NCBI GenBank assembly: GCA_900751995.1
Contig: CAADTP010000016.1
Coordinates: forward strand, 1-21,558
DNA: 21,558 bases
Direction of reading: 5' to 3'
Source: Lachnospiraceae bacterium
GTDB lineage: Bacteria; Bacillota; Clostridia; Lachnospirales; Lachnospiraceae
In this document: positions 15,505 to 21,558 of the stretch, one piece after another
How positions within the stretch are numbered: position 1 is the stretch's first letter
Layout of the letters: the number at the start of each line of letters is the position of its first letter
Notes under the pieces: model-generated
Database searches by the model: none
Told to the model about the DNA's origin: nothing
The model's input: only the letters and a program-made list of their open reading frames with translations
Program-made: the position numbers and the translations under genes

Positions 15505-15582
15505 CAAAAAGAGAAGCTTTTTGGGGTTAGGATAAATGATAAATGGGATGAAACCAGAATCAGGAAAGGACATGGTGCATAT

Positions 15583-16893
15583 ATGCTGAGACAGTTTTTT
15601 AAATATATTTTTCAAAGCATTGCAGGTATGATCGGAATATCGGTTTATATTCTGGCGGATACATTTTTTATATCAGTTCATTCAGGTGCAGATGGCCTGG
15701 CAGTTCTGAATCTGATCCTTCCGGTGTATGGATTGGTATATGCTATCGGGGCAATGATCGGTATCGGTTCTGCTACCCGATTCGGGATCAACAGAGCTAA
15801 GGGTGAGAATACGGATCATTATTTTCTGCAGTCTGTTTTCTGGAGCGTTCTGTGCAGTGTGCCATTTATTATCACAGGTATTGTTGCACCGGAGAAATTT
15901 CTTCACCTTCTTGGCGCAGATGCAGGTCTGACTGCCCTTGGAAAAAGCTATCTCCGCATCATGCTGATCACTACGCCGCTGTTTATGGCCAATTATACGT
16001 TTACTGCTTTTGCAAGAAATGACCAGGGAACCTCCACTGCCATGGCAGGGGCGATTTCCGCAAGTCTTTTCAATATTGTGTTTGACTATATTTTTATGTT
16101 TCCAATGAAACTGGGGCTTGCCGGAGCGGCGCTGGCAACGGCCATCAGTCCTGCCATTACAATGGCGATCTGCACAACCCATTACCTTGGGAAAAAGAAT
16201 CACGTAGGTTTCCGGTGGGTACGGCCTTCCATCCGCCATCTGATCTCATGCTGTCAGCTTGGGATTTCGGCCTTTGTCGGAGAGCTTTCCTCAGCGATCA
16301 TTACGATCATTTTTAACATGCTTCTTCTTGGGATCGCAGGAAATGTAAGCGTGGCAGCCTACGGAGTAGTGGCTAATCTTTCCCTTGTGGCAATGTCTAT
16401 TTTTAACGGACTGGCGCAGGGTGCACAGCCGCTTATCAGCAAAAGCTACGGAGAAGGACAGCGTGACCATGTAAAAAGCCTGCTTCGCTGGAGTCTGGTT
16501 TCCTGTGCAGTGCTGGAAGCGGTGACGATCCTGGTGGTGTGGGGCTTTACAGACAATCTGGTCGCTGTTTTTAACAGTGAAAATAACCAGCAGCTTCTGG
16601 ATTATGCGCATGTGGGCCTGCGGATTTACTTCCTGGGATTCCTGTTTGCGGGGATCAATATTATGCTGGTGGCGTATTTTTCGGCGGTGGATCGTGCAGT
16701 TCCGGCGATCGTGGGATCGCTTATGCGTGGTGTTATCGCTATTGCTGCAAGTGCGGTGATCTTGTCCGGATTATTTGGGATCAATGGCGTGTGGAGTTCC
16801 TTTCTGAGTTCAGAGATCATTACATTTGCTGTGATCCTGATACTGGCGAGATCCGGGCGGAAAAAGAATGTATTTTCAGGAGAAAGGATATAA
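15583..16893 (+). CDS. MATE family efflux protein, MepA-like
   Basis: A 436-residue membrane protein with about twelve helices and the MATE opening FKYIFQSIAGMIGISVYILA followed by DTFFISVHSGADGLAVLNL. Later conserved pieces include FNGLAQGAQPLISKSYGEG in the second half, typical of MepA-type multidrug pumps. It starts 78 bases after the UbiU-like gene; AAAGGA lies about 12 bases ahead of the ATG, slightly far. No terminator stands between them: a seven-base stem at 15505-15523 lacks a T run. Co-transcription with the UbiV/UbiU-like pair and the acetyltransferase is therefore likely. It differs clearly from the MATE pump at 2708. Substrate unknown. Confidence 0.92.
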   Translation: MLRQFFKYIFQSIAGMIGISVYILADTFFISVHSGADGLAVLNLILPVYGLVYAIGAMIGIGSATRFGINRAKGENTDHYFLQSVFWSVLCSVPFIITGIVAPEKFLHLLGADAGLTALGKSYLRIMLITTPLFMANYTFTAFARNDQGTSTAMAGAISASLFNIVFDYIFMFPMKLGLAGAALATAISPAITMAICTTHYLGKKNHVGFRWVRPSIRHLISCCQLGISAFVGELSSAIITIIFNMLLLGIAGNVSVAAYGVVANLSLVAMSIFNGLAQGAQPLISKSYGEGQRDHVKSLLRWSLVSCAVLEAVTILVVWGFTDNLVAVFNSENNQQLLDYAHVGLRIYFLGFLFAGINIMLVAYFSAVDRAVPAIVGSLMRGVIAIAASAVILSGLFGINGVWSSFLSSEIITFAVILILARSGRKKNVFSGERI

Positions 16894-16894
16894 A

Positions 16895-17377
16895 ATGAAT
16901 TTCGAGCGTGTAAAAAGAGAAGAAGCAGATACAGTTCTGAAGCTGTACCGTTCATTGCTGGGGACGCCCTATTGTGTGTGGACAGAGGAGTATCCTTCAG
17001 AAAAAGAAGTGGAATTTGATCTTTCCAGAGATGCGCTGTTCTGTATGCGGGACGATACGGGAAATATCGCAGGTGTGATCTCCATTGATGATGATCCAAA
17101 TGTGGAATGTCTCACATGCTGGTCAGAAACCATGGTGCCGTCAGCGGAGGTCTCCCGGGTGGGAGTATGTCAGGAATTCCAGAATCAGGGGATTGCCGGG
17201 AAACTTCTTAAGGGTGTGATGGAAGAACTGAAGAAGCGGGGCTATAAAGCTGTACATCTTCTTGTTGCGAAGGACAATGTAAAAGCACTCCGTTCTTATG
17301 ATAAGCTGAATTTTGAGAACGTGGGAGAGTGTGAACTCTGGGGACATATGTACTGGTGTTATGAGAAAGCATTATAA
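16895..17377 (+). CDS. GNAT-family N-acetyltransferase
   Basis: A 160-residue acetyltransferase. The acetyl-CoA binding motif A is at about 86-105 (VSRVGVCQEFQNQGIAGKLL), with the pyrophosphate loop Q-N-Q-G-I-A-G. It is followed by a helix and the LLVAKDNVKALRSYDKLNF segment where GNAT motif B normally ends in xNxxAxxLYxKxGF. The start at 16895 is one base after the MATE stop and is preceded by AGGAGAAAGGA. An upstream in-frame ATG at 16868 lies inside the pump gene. It is the last gene of its operon, ahead of a large terminator. The acceptor, whether a small molecule, peptide or protein, cannot be told. Confidence 0.9.
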   Translation: MNFERVKREEADTVLKLYRSLLGTPYCVWTEEYPSEKEVEFDLSRDALFCMRDDTGNIAGVISIDDDPNVECLTCWSETMVPSAEVSRVGVCQEFQNQGIAGKLLKGVMEELKKRGYKAVHLLVAKDNVKALRSYDKLNFENVGECELWGHMYWCYEKAL

Positions 17378-17395
17378 AAAGCATTATAAAAAATG

Positions 17396-17494
17396 AAAAA
17401 CAGGTATCTTTTTGCCGGGCGGTAGATCGACCACCAATGTCAGATCGATAAGTGGTGGTCAATACACAGTCAGCAGAGAAGATACCTGTTTTTT
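17396..17494. terminator. Large bidirectional terminator between the acetyltransferase and LacI-type genes
   Basis: AACAGGTATCTT (17399-17410) pairs perfectly with AAGATACCTGTT (17479-17490). Inside it GACCACCA (17429-17436) pairs with TGGTGGTC (17453-17460). A T run follows on the + strand (17489-17494) and the A-rich DNA at 17391-17400 gives a T run on the - strand. It can therefore serve both convergent genes. Confidence 0.8.
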
Positions 17495-17507
17495 GTTTGA
17501 AAGCAGA

Positions 17508-18527
17508 TCAGATCCTCCGGCAGCTGTCCCTTTCGATCAGCTGGTGAGGTACAATGATCTTTGTGGCCGGAAGGCTCGGATTTTCGATATGACTGATCAT
17601 CTGCGTGGCTGCTTCCATTCCAAGCTGCCCGGAGTTAATATCAATGGAGGTCAGCTGAGGCGAAGTCAGTCTGGCAAAAAGTGAGTTGTTAAAGGAAAGA
17701 ATGGACAGATCCTCCGGTATGGAGATATCTGCTTCCATACAGATCCTTTCCAGGGAAAGCGCCAGAATATCATCACTGACAAGCACAGCTGTAGGGCGCT
17801 CCTCACTTAAAAGCAGCTTTCGAAGCTCCTGAAACTCATTCTGGGAAGCGGCAGGAACCTCTATACAGTATTCGGGCTGTACGGTTAATCCGTGGCTGAT
17901 CAGCGCAGTCATGTAGCCGGTTTTGCGGTCTGCGGAAAAGACCAGGGAATTATCTACACCCAGATAAGCGATCTTCCGGTGGCCCAGAGCATAAAGATAC
18001 TCCGTTGCCTCCTGTCCGGCCAGAAGGTTGTCATTATCGATATAGATCGTATGATTGGTGTATTGTGCCGGTTTTCCAATCAGGATATAGAGAAGTCCTT
18101 CACTGAAAAGAAAATCAATAACAGGATCATTCACACGGGAATAAAGAACAATAAATCCGTCAACCTTACCGCTTCTGGACATGGAACGTACTGCGTTAAG
18201 GATCTCTTCTTCATTCTGACCGGTAACAATGGTGCTGATATACTGATGTGCGTTACAGTAGTGGCTGATCCCCCGGATCGTCTCAAGGTAAAAGGAATTC
18301 TCGTATGTCTCCTTTGGGGATGGAGGCAGGATGATACCGATGGAGCGGGAAATCTGTGCTGCCAGGTTGCTGGCCTGGAAATTCGGCTCATAGCCAAGCT
18401 CCGCCATGGCTCTGCGTACACGTTCCTTGGTTTCTTTACTGATAGATGGATTATTTTTGCAGGTTCTGGAAACGGTGGACGGGGACACCCCGGCCAGAGC
18501 TGCCACATCTTTGATGGTTACTGCCAT
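17508..18527 (-). CDS. malR: LacI-family transcriptional regulator, probable maltose regulator
   Basis: A 339-residue repressor. Residues 1-56 form the LacI helix-turn-helix and hinge (TIKDVAALAGVSPSTVSRT, then RRAMAELGYEPN). The remainder is a periplasmic-binding-protein-like effector domain with typical segments such as DGFIVLYSR, YIDNDNLLAGQEATEYL, GHRKIAYLG and the late SIDINSGQLGMEAA. The start is backed by GAGGAGG seven bases upstream. It is divergent from malQ, and a palindromic LacI-type operator lies in the malQ promoter. MalR-like control of maltodextrin use, with maltose or a maltodextrin as inducer, is inferred from that context; direct evidence for the ligand is absent. Confidence 0.88.
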   Translation of the reverse strand: MAVTIKDVAALAGVSPSTVSRTCKNNPSISKETKERVRRAMAELGYEPNFQASNLAAQISRSIGIILPPSPKETYENSFYLETIRGISHYCNAHQYISTIVTGQNEEEILNAVRSMSRSGKVDGFIVLYSRVNDPVIDFLFSEGLLYILIGKPAQYTNHTIYIDNDNLLAGQEATEYLYALGHRKIAYLGVDNSLVFSADRKTGYMTALISHGLTVQPEYCIEVPAASQNEFQELRKLLLSEERPTAVLVSDDILALSLERICMEADISIPEDLSILSFNNSLFARLTSPQLTSIDINSGQLGMEAATQMISHIENPSLPATKIIVPHQLIERDSCRRI

Positions 18528-18549
18528 AAATTTGCCTCCTCACGGATAT

Positions 18550-18591
18550 GCCGGATCAAAGCGGAAGTATGCCTCTGATCCGGCTTTTTTT
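18550..18591 (+). terminator. Terminator-like hairpin in the malR 5' untranslated region
   Basis: GCCGGATCA (18550-18558) and TGATCCGGC (18576-18584) form a nine-base stem followed by seven T residues (18585-18591) on the + strand. No + gene ends here. It may stop antisense transcription through malR from reaching malQ. On the - strand it forms a hairpin just upstream of the malR ribosome binding site. Confidence 0.6.
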
Positions 18592-18610
18592 ATCTCAGTC
18601 TGATAGAGAT

Positions 18611-18639
18611 ATTGTAGTTCATAACAAGGATACTGTCAA
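18611..18639 (-). promoter_or_regulatory. Promoter of the malR-like gene
   Basis: On the - strand a consensus -35 TTGACA (18639-18634) and a -10 TACAAT (18616-18611) are 17 bases apart, about 85 bases upstream of the start codon. Three TTGC(A/G) half-sites (18645, 18657, 18667) lie just upstream, and TTGCGTAAA at 18667-18675 is the inverse of the left half of the malQ operator. Autoregulation is possible but not shown. Confidence 0.65.
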
Positions 18640-18792
18640 ACATATTGCACGGAAAATTGCATGAAATTGCGTAAAAACAGATGCACAGAAAATCAGGTAG
18701 TGAGATGCAGATAGATTCTGTTTGACATAATGAAAAACTGCACAAAATCAGGATGTAAAAATTGTAAGAAAGGTAGAAAAGACAAAAACGCA

Positions 18793-18821
18793 TTGCACTT
18801 CATGCAAAATGGACGTATAAT
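18793..18821 (+). promoter_or_regulatory. Promoter of malQ
   Basis: A -35 TTGCAC (18793-18798) and a perfect -10 TATAAT (18816-18821) are separated by 17 bases, about 100 bases ahead of the malQ start. A LacI-type operator begins two bases after the -10 box. Confidence 0.8.
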
Positions 18822-18823
18822 TT

Positions 18824-18839
18824 ACGCAAACGGTTGCGT
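18824..18839. promoter_or_regulatory. LacI/MalR-type operator at the malQ transcription start
   Basis: ACGCAAACGGTTGCGT is a 16-base near-palindrome with the central CG step typical of LacI-family sites and arms differing at one position. It covers the expected transcript start (about 18828), so a bound repressor would block initiation. The nearest LacI-family gene is the divergent malR-like gene. Confidence 0.8.
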
Positions 18840-18921
18840 AGATTATATGAATATGCATCCGTGAGAGGATAATAGATAAGATGCTCTGAGATGCAGGGCT
18901 CAACATAAGGAGAGAAAAGAT

Positions 18922-20430
18922 ATGGATAAAAGAGCAGCTGGCATTCTGATGCCGATCACAAGCCTGCCGTCAGAGTACGGCATTGGATGTTTTTCAAAGA
19001 GTGCCTATGATTTTGTGGACTGGCTGAAGGAAGCGGGACAGAGCTACTGGCAGATCCTTCCACTGGGACCTACCAGTTACGGAGATTCTCCGTACCAGTC
19101 CTTCTCCACTTTTGCGGGAAATCCGTATTTTATCAGCCTGAAGGCACTGGTGGAGGAAGGCGTCCTTACAAAGGAGGACTGTGATAAGGTCAGCTGGGGA
19201 AGAAGAGCAGACAGCGTAGACTATGAAAAAATCTACAAAGGCCGTTACAAGCTTCTCCGCAAAGCTTACGAAAACAGCAACATCAGCGAGAATCCGGATT
19301 ATCAGAAATTTGTTGCAGAAAACAGCTGGTGGCTTTCCGACTATGCACTTTTTATGGCAGTAAAGGATCAGTTCGGCGGTGTTGAGTGGACAAAATGGGC
19401 AGAGGATATCCGCCTTCGCTGGGCAAATGCCATGGACTACTATCGCAGAGAATTATATTTTGATATTGAATTCCAGCAGTATATGCAGTTCAAATTCTAT
19501 GAGCAGTGGATGAAACTGAAAAAATATGCCAACGAAAAAGGCATTCAGATCATTGGAGATATCCCGATCTATGTAGCTATGGATAGTGCAGATACCTGGG
19601 CTCATCCGGAACTTTTCCAGCTGGATGAGGAGAATGTGCCGGTGGCTGTAGCCGGATGCCCGCCGGACGGTTTTTCCGCAACAGGACAGCTTTGGGGAAA
19701 TCCACTGTACCGCTGGGATTACCACAGAAATACAGGATATCAGTGGTGGATCTCCAGACTGAGCTACGTATTCCGCCTTTATGACGTGGTAAGGATCGAT
19801 CATTTCCGTGGCTTTGACGAGTATTTTTCCATTCCGTACGGTGCAGAAAATGCCATTGGCGGTCACTGGGAAAAAGGTCCCGGGATCGATCTGTTCCGCA
19901 AAGTGGAGCAGGCCCTTGGCTGGAAGCAGGTCATTGCGGAGGATCTTGGCTATGTGACAGATTCTGTGCGTCAGCTTGTCCATGACAGTGGATTCCCGGG
20001 AATGAAGGTCCTGGAGTTTGCGTTTGATTCCAGAGATTCCGGCTGTGCCAATGATTATCTTCCACACAACTATCCGGAGAACAGTGTGGCATACACAGGA
20101 ACCCATGATAATGAGACCATCGCCGGATGGTGGAAGAGCATTATGGCAAAAGAGCGTAAGCTTGCCAGGGATTATCTCTGTGATAACTATACACCGGATA
20201 AAGAGCTGCATAAATGCTTTATCAGCCTGGTTATGAGAAGCAGTGCAAAGCTCTGTGTGATCCCTATGCAGGATTATATGGGCCTGGATAACAGCTGCAG
20301 AATGAACCAGCCTTCCACAGTAGGAAAGAACTGGAAGTGGAGGATCCGCAAAAGGGAGCTGACTGTGAAGCTTCAGAAAGAGATCCAAGGTCTTGCACTT
20401 CGCTACGGACGTATGAACTGGTCTGATTAA
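18922..20430 (+). CDS. malQ: 4-alpha-glucanotransferase (amylomaltase, GH77)
   Basis: A 502-residue, full-length amylomaltase. It transfers alpha-1,4-glucan segments between maltodextrins, freeing glucose, and acts in the cytoplasm. The GH77 motifs are intact: ITSLPSEYGIG near the start, DSPYQSFSTFAGNPYFI, GDIPIYVAMDSADTWAHP, and VRIDHFRGF with the nucleophile Asp 293. AEDLG has the acid/base Glu 340 and GTHDNET the stabilising Asp 396. These numbers nearly equal those of the Thermus enzyme as I recall them (293, 340, 395). AAGGAG precedes the start. It is alone here, with no maltose transporter or phosphorylase beside it. The operator at its promoter suggests control by the divergent LacI-family protein. 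Confidence 0.97.
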   Translation: MDKRAAGILMPITSLPSEYGIGCFSKSAYDFVDWLKEAGQSYWQILPLGPTSYGDSPYQSFSTFAGNPYFISLKALVEEGVLTKEDCDKVSWGRRADSVDYEKIYKGRYKLLRKAYENSNISENPDYQKFVAENSWWLSDYALFMAVKDQFGGVEWTKWAEDIRLRWANAMDYYRRELYFDIEFQQYMQFKFYEQWMKLKKYANEKGIQIIGDIPIYVAMDSADTWAHPELFQLDEENVPVAVAGCPPDGFSATGQLWGNPLYRWDYHRNTGYQWWISRLSYVFRLYDVVRIDHFRGFDEYFSIPYGAENAIGGHWEKGPGIDLFRKVEQALGWKQVIAEDLGYVTDSVRQLVHDSGFPGMKVLEFAFDSRDSGCANDYLPHNYPENSVAYTGTHDNETIAGWWKSIMAKERKLARDYLCDNYTPDKELHKCFISLVMRSSAKLCVIPMQDYMGLDNSCRMNQPSTVGKNWKWRIRKRELTVKLQKEIQGLALRYGRMNWSD

Positions 20431-20514
20431 AAGAGAAATCCAAGAGACATATTCCATTTAAACGGGACGTGAAAGAAAGTAGAAAGATTTTAGATAGAAT
20501 CGTGATTTTTTATG

Positions 20515-20523
20515 TGATATAAT
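20515..20523 (+). promoter_or_regulatory. Extended -10 promoter upstream of the YdjM-like gene
   Basis: TGATATAAT (20515-20523) is an extended -10 element. The -35 position at 17 bases (TAGAAT, 20495-20500) is weak, as is common for extended -10 promoters. Transcription would start near 20530, giving a leader of about 177 bases before the YdjM-like gene. Confidence 0.5.
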
Positions 20524-20536
20524 GCTGTTTCGTGGA

Positions 20537-20580
20537 GGCAGCTGTCAGTAAAAGGTAAGGCTGACAGCTGCCTTATTGTA
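20537..20580 (+). terminator. Strong hairpin near the 5' end of the leader, terminator or attenuator
   Basis: GGCAGCTGTCAG (20537-20548) pairs perfectly with CTGACAGCTGCC (20561-20572), then the interrupted T-rich run TTATTGTATTTT. It is 107 bases after malQ and could end the malQ transcript. It also lies within a few bases of the predicted start of a new transcript, so it could be a 5' stabilising hairpin or an attenuator for the next gene. A further short hairpin, AGATCAGA (20629-20636) with TCTGATCT (20645-20652), follows in the same leader. Confidence 0.6.
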
Positions 20581-20706
20581 TTTTCAGATCTGCGGTAAAT
20601 GATAAAGTGATACATTTATATATGCAGAAGATCAGAAGAGAGTGTCTGATCTGTAGCAGTGGATAATCCTGAATAACGGAAGATTTTTTACAATAAGGGG
20701 AGAATT

Positions 20707-21336
20707 ATGACAGGAAAAACACACGCGGCAGTCGGACTCGGAACAGTGCTGGCAGTTACACAGCCCTCTACGGTTTCCGGTCTGGTACTTGCGGCAGGAA
20801 CAGGAATGCTTGGAGCATTGATCAGCGACATTGATGTAGGAACCTCCAAATCCCATAAGGATGCGGACCGGATCACACTGATCGCGGTACTGCTTGTGGC
20901 AGCAGAGATCGCATTGAATTATTTTTATGATTTTTCTATCTGGGAAAAGATCCGCAATAACCAGTCTATGGCGCCGGTTGCCATGGGAGTTATTATTTTT
21001 ATTGCAGTCTGCGCCTTTGGAAAAAATCAGCCGCACCGGTCATTTATGCATTCGATCATGGCTATGGCCATTTTAAGTGCAGCCATATCCATGGTGTCCG
21101 TGAAGCTGGTCCTTTATTTTGTGGTTGGATTCGTATCACATCTGGTGCTGGACTGCTTTAACCGGAAACGGGTACGGATCCTGTATCCGCTGCCGGGAGG
21201 CATTGCGCTGGATTTCTGTAAGGCAGGAGGCTTTGTGGATTCCCTGCTTTTTAAGCTTGGATCTGTAGTTATGATCTTTGAGATCGTATATCTGGCTGTG
21301 CAGATGGGAGAGAACTGGAAGCTTTTTCGAATGTAG
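20707..21336 (+). CDS. YdjM/DUF457-family membrane protein (annotated metal-dependent hydrolase)
   Basis: A 209-residue membrane protein with about five or six helices. It opens with the family signature MTGKTHAAVGLG and carries LISDIDVG, HRSFMHSI at about residues 114-121 and GFVSHLVLDCFN. These His and Asp residues are conserved in the YdjM (LexA-regulated, DUF457) group and suggest a metal site in the membrane plane. The enzymatic activity of this family has not been established to my knowledge. The start follows AGGGGAG, and a structured leader of about 177 bases may precede it. No terminator is visible after the stop; a repeat element begins 70 bases later. Confidence 0.88.
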   Translation: MTGKTHAAVGLGTVLAVTQPSTVSGLVLAAGTGMLGALISDIDVGTSKSHKDADRITLIAVLLVAAEIALNYFYDFSIWEKIRNNQSMAPVAMGVIIFIAVCAFGKNQPHRSFMHSIMAMAILSAAISMVSVKLVLYFVVGFVSHLVLDCFNRKRVRILYPLPGGIALDFCKAGGFVDSLLFKLGSVVMIFEIVYLAVQMGENWKLFRM

Positions 21337-21406
21337 AGGATGTTTTATTTACCGATTACGGATAATTTTATATGGGGCAGATATTGCAGGAACTGAAGGT
21401 TAGAGC

Positions 21407-21558
21407 GTGTTTGAAAAATCATTCCCGTAATCTGCACGCCCCACTTTGCGGTATATTTTACCCGAATTCAGTTGCCGTAGCCCGCTACGGCGCCCTCATC
21501 CGGACAAAATCTCCCACAAATTGTGACGCACATCTTGCAGAAAGCCTTTTTCAAACAC
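21407..21558. mobile_element. MITE-like noncoding repeat with terminal inverted repeats (reaches window end)
   Basis: GTGTTTGAAAAA (21407-21418) is exactly inverted as TTTTTCAAACAC at 21547-21558, the last base of the window. Inside is a perfect palindrome GCCGTAGC-CC-GCTACGGC (21474-21491). No open frame of useful length lies in it. The left repeat may extend to AGAGC at 21402, in which case the element continues a few bases past the window. A nonautonomous miniature transposable element or dispersed structured repeat is the best reading. No transposase is present here. Confidence 0.7.

Noticed and set aside
15505..15523. Small CAAAAAG/CTTTTTG hairpin between the UbiU-like and MATE genes
   Set aside because: The stem is weak and followed by GGGG rather than a T run, so it is unlikely to terminate transcription.
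17892..18578. + strand open frame (228 codons) opposite the LacI-type gene
   Set aside because: The opposite strand has clear LacI-family motifs and a promoter. This frame runs through the orphan terminator and looks like an antisense shadow.
19453..20457. Long - strand open frame (334 codons) opposite malQ
   Set aside because: It is a shadow of the well-conserved malQ frame. The translation resembles no family and has no convincing start signals.

Overview
The window is about 21.5 kb of moderate-G+C (low 40s percent by eye) bacterial chromosome. The gene order, strong AGGAGG-type ribosome binding sites and protein families point to an anaerobic gut Clostridia species, most likely a member of the Lachnospiraceae. 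This is inferred from the look of the proteins; no 16S rRNA gene or other direct taxonomic marker is present. Almost all genes are on the + strand. The exceptions are an alpha/beta hydrolase and a LacI-type regulator. I saw no tRNA, rRNA, CRISPR array or intact transposase.

Layout. (1) 1-552: the 3' part of a YhcG/DUF1016-type PD-(D/E)XK nuclease gene, then a short remnant of the 3' end of metG with its own terminator. This looks like the edge of an inserted or rearranged segment. (2) 591-2552: a YtrA-type GntR repressor, an ABC ATPase and an ABC-2 permease in an overlapping operon, behind a strong promoter embedded in nested palindromes. (3) 2708-4066: a MATE efflux pump. (4) 4143-11075: a cobalamin riboswitch and terminator, then a tight seven-gene operon. 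It encodes a complete nickel/dipeptide-family ABC importer (two permeases, two ATPases, a secreted binding protein) and two related SAM-dependent methyltransferases. (5) 11087-12940: a divergent pair, an alpha/beta hydrolase (-) and a three-part protein fusing a NifX-like domain, a His/Cys-rich metal-binding repeat and a SlyD-like FKBP domain. (6) 13015-17377: a UbiV-like and a UbiU-like (peptidase U32 family) iron-sulfur protein pair, a second MATE pump and a GNAT acetyltransferase. (7) 17508-20430: a LacI-family regulator divergent from malQ, with a clear promoter and operator. (8) 20515-21558: a structured leader, a YdjM/DUF457 membrane protein, and a MITE-like repeat reaching the window end.

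How the parts may work together. The most interesting region is 4143-12940. A B12-sensing riboswitch in front of a nickel-family importer suggests uptake of cobalt, a cobalt chelate or a corrinoid-related compound when B12 is scarce. Two paralogous methyltransferases translated with the importer are an unusual addition that could act on the imported ligand. The adjacent NifX/His-Cys/SlyD fusion looks like a metal-handling chaperone. Second, the UbiV/UbiU-like pair keeps all eight cysteines expected for two [4Fe-4S] clusters, in an organism type not expected to make ubiquinone, and is followed by an exporter and an acetyltransferase. An oxygen-independent hydroxylation of an unknown substrate is a reasonable hypothesis. 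The malR/malQ pair is an ordinary maltodextrin module with an unusually clear operator.
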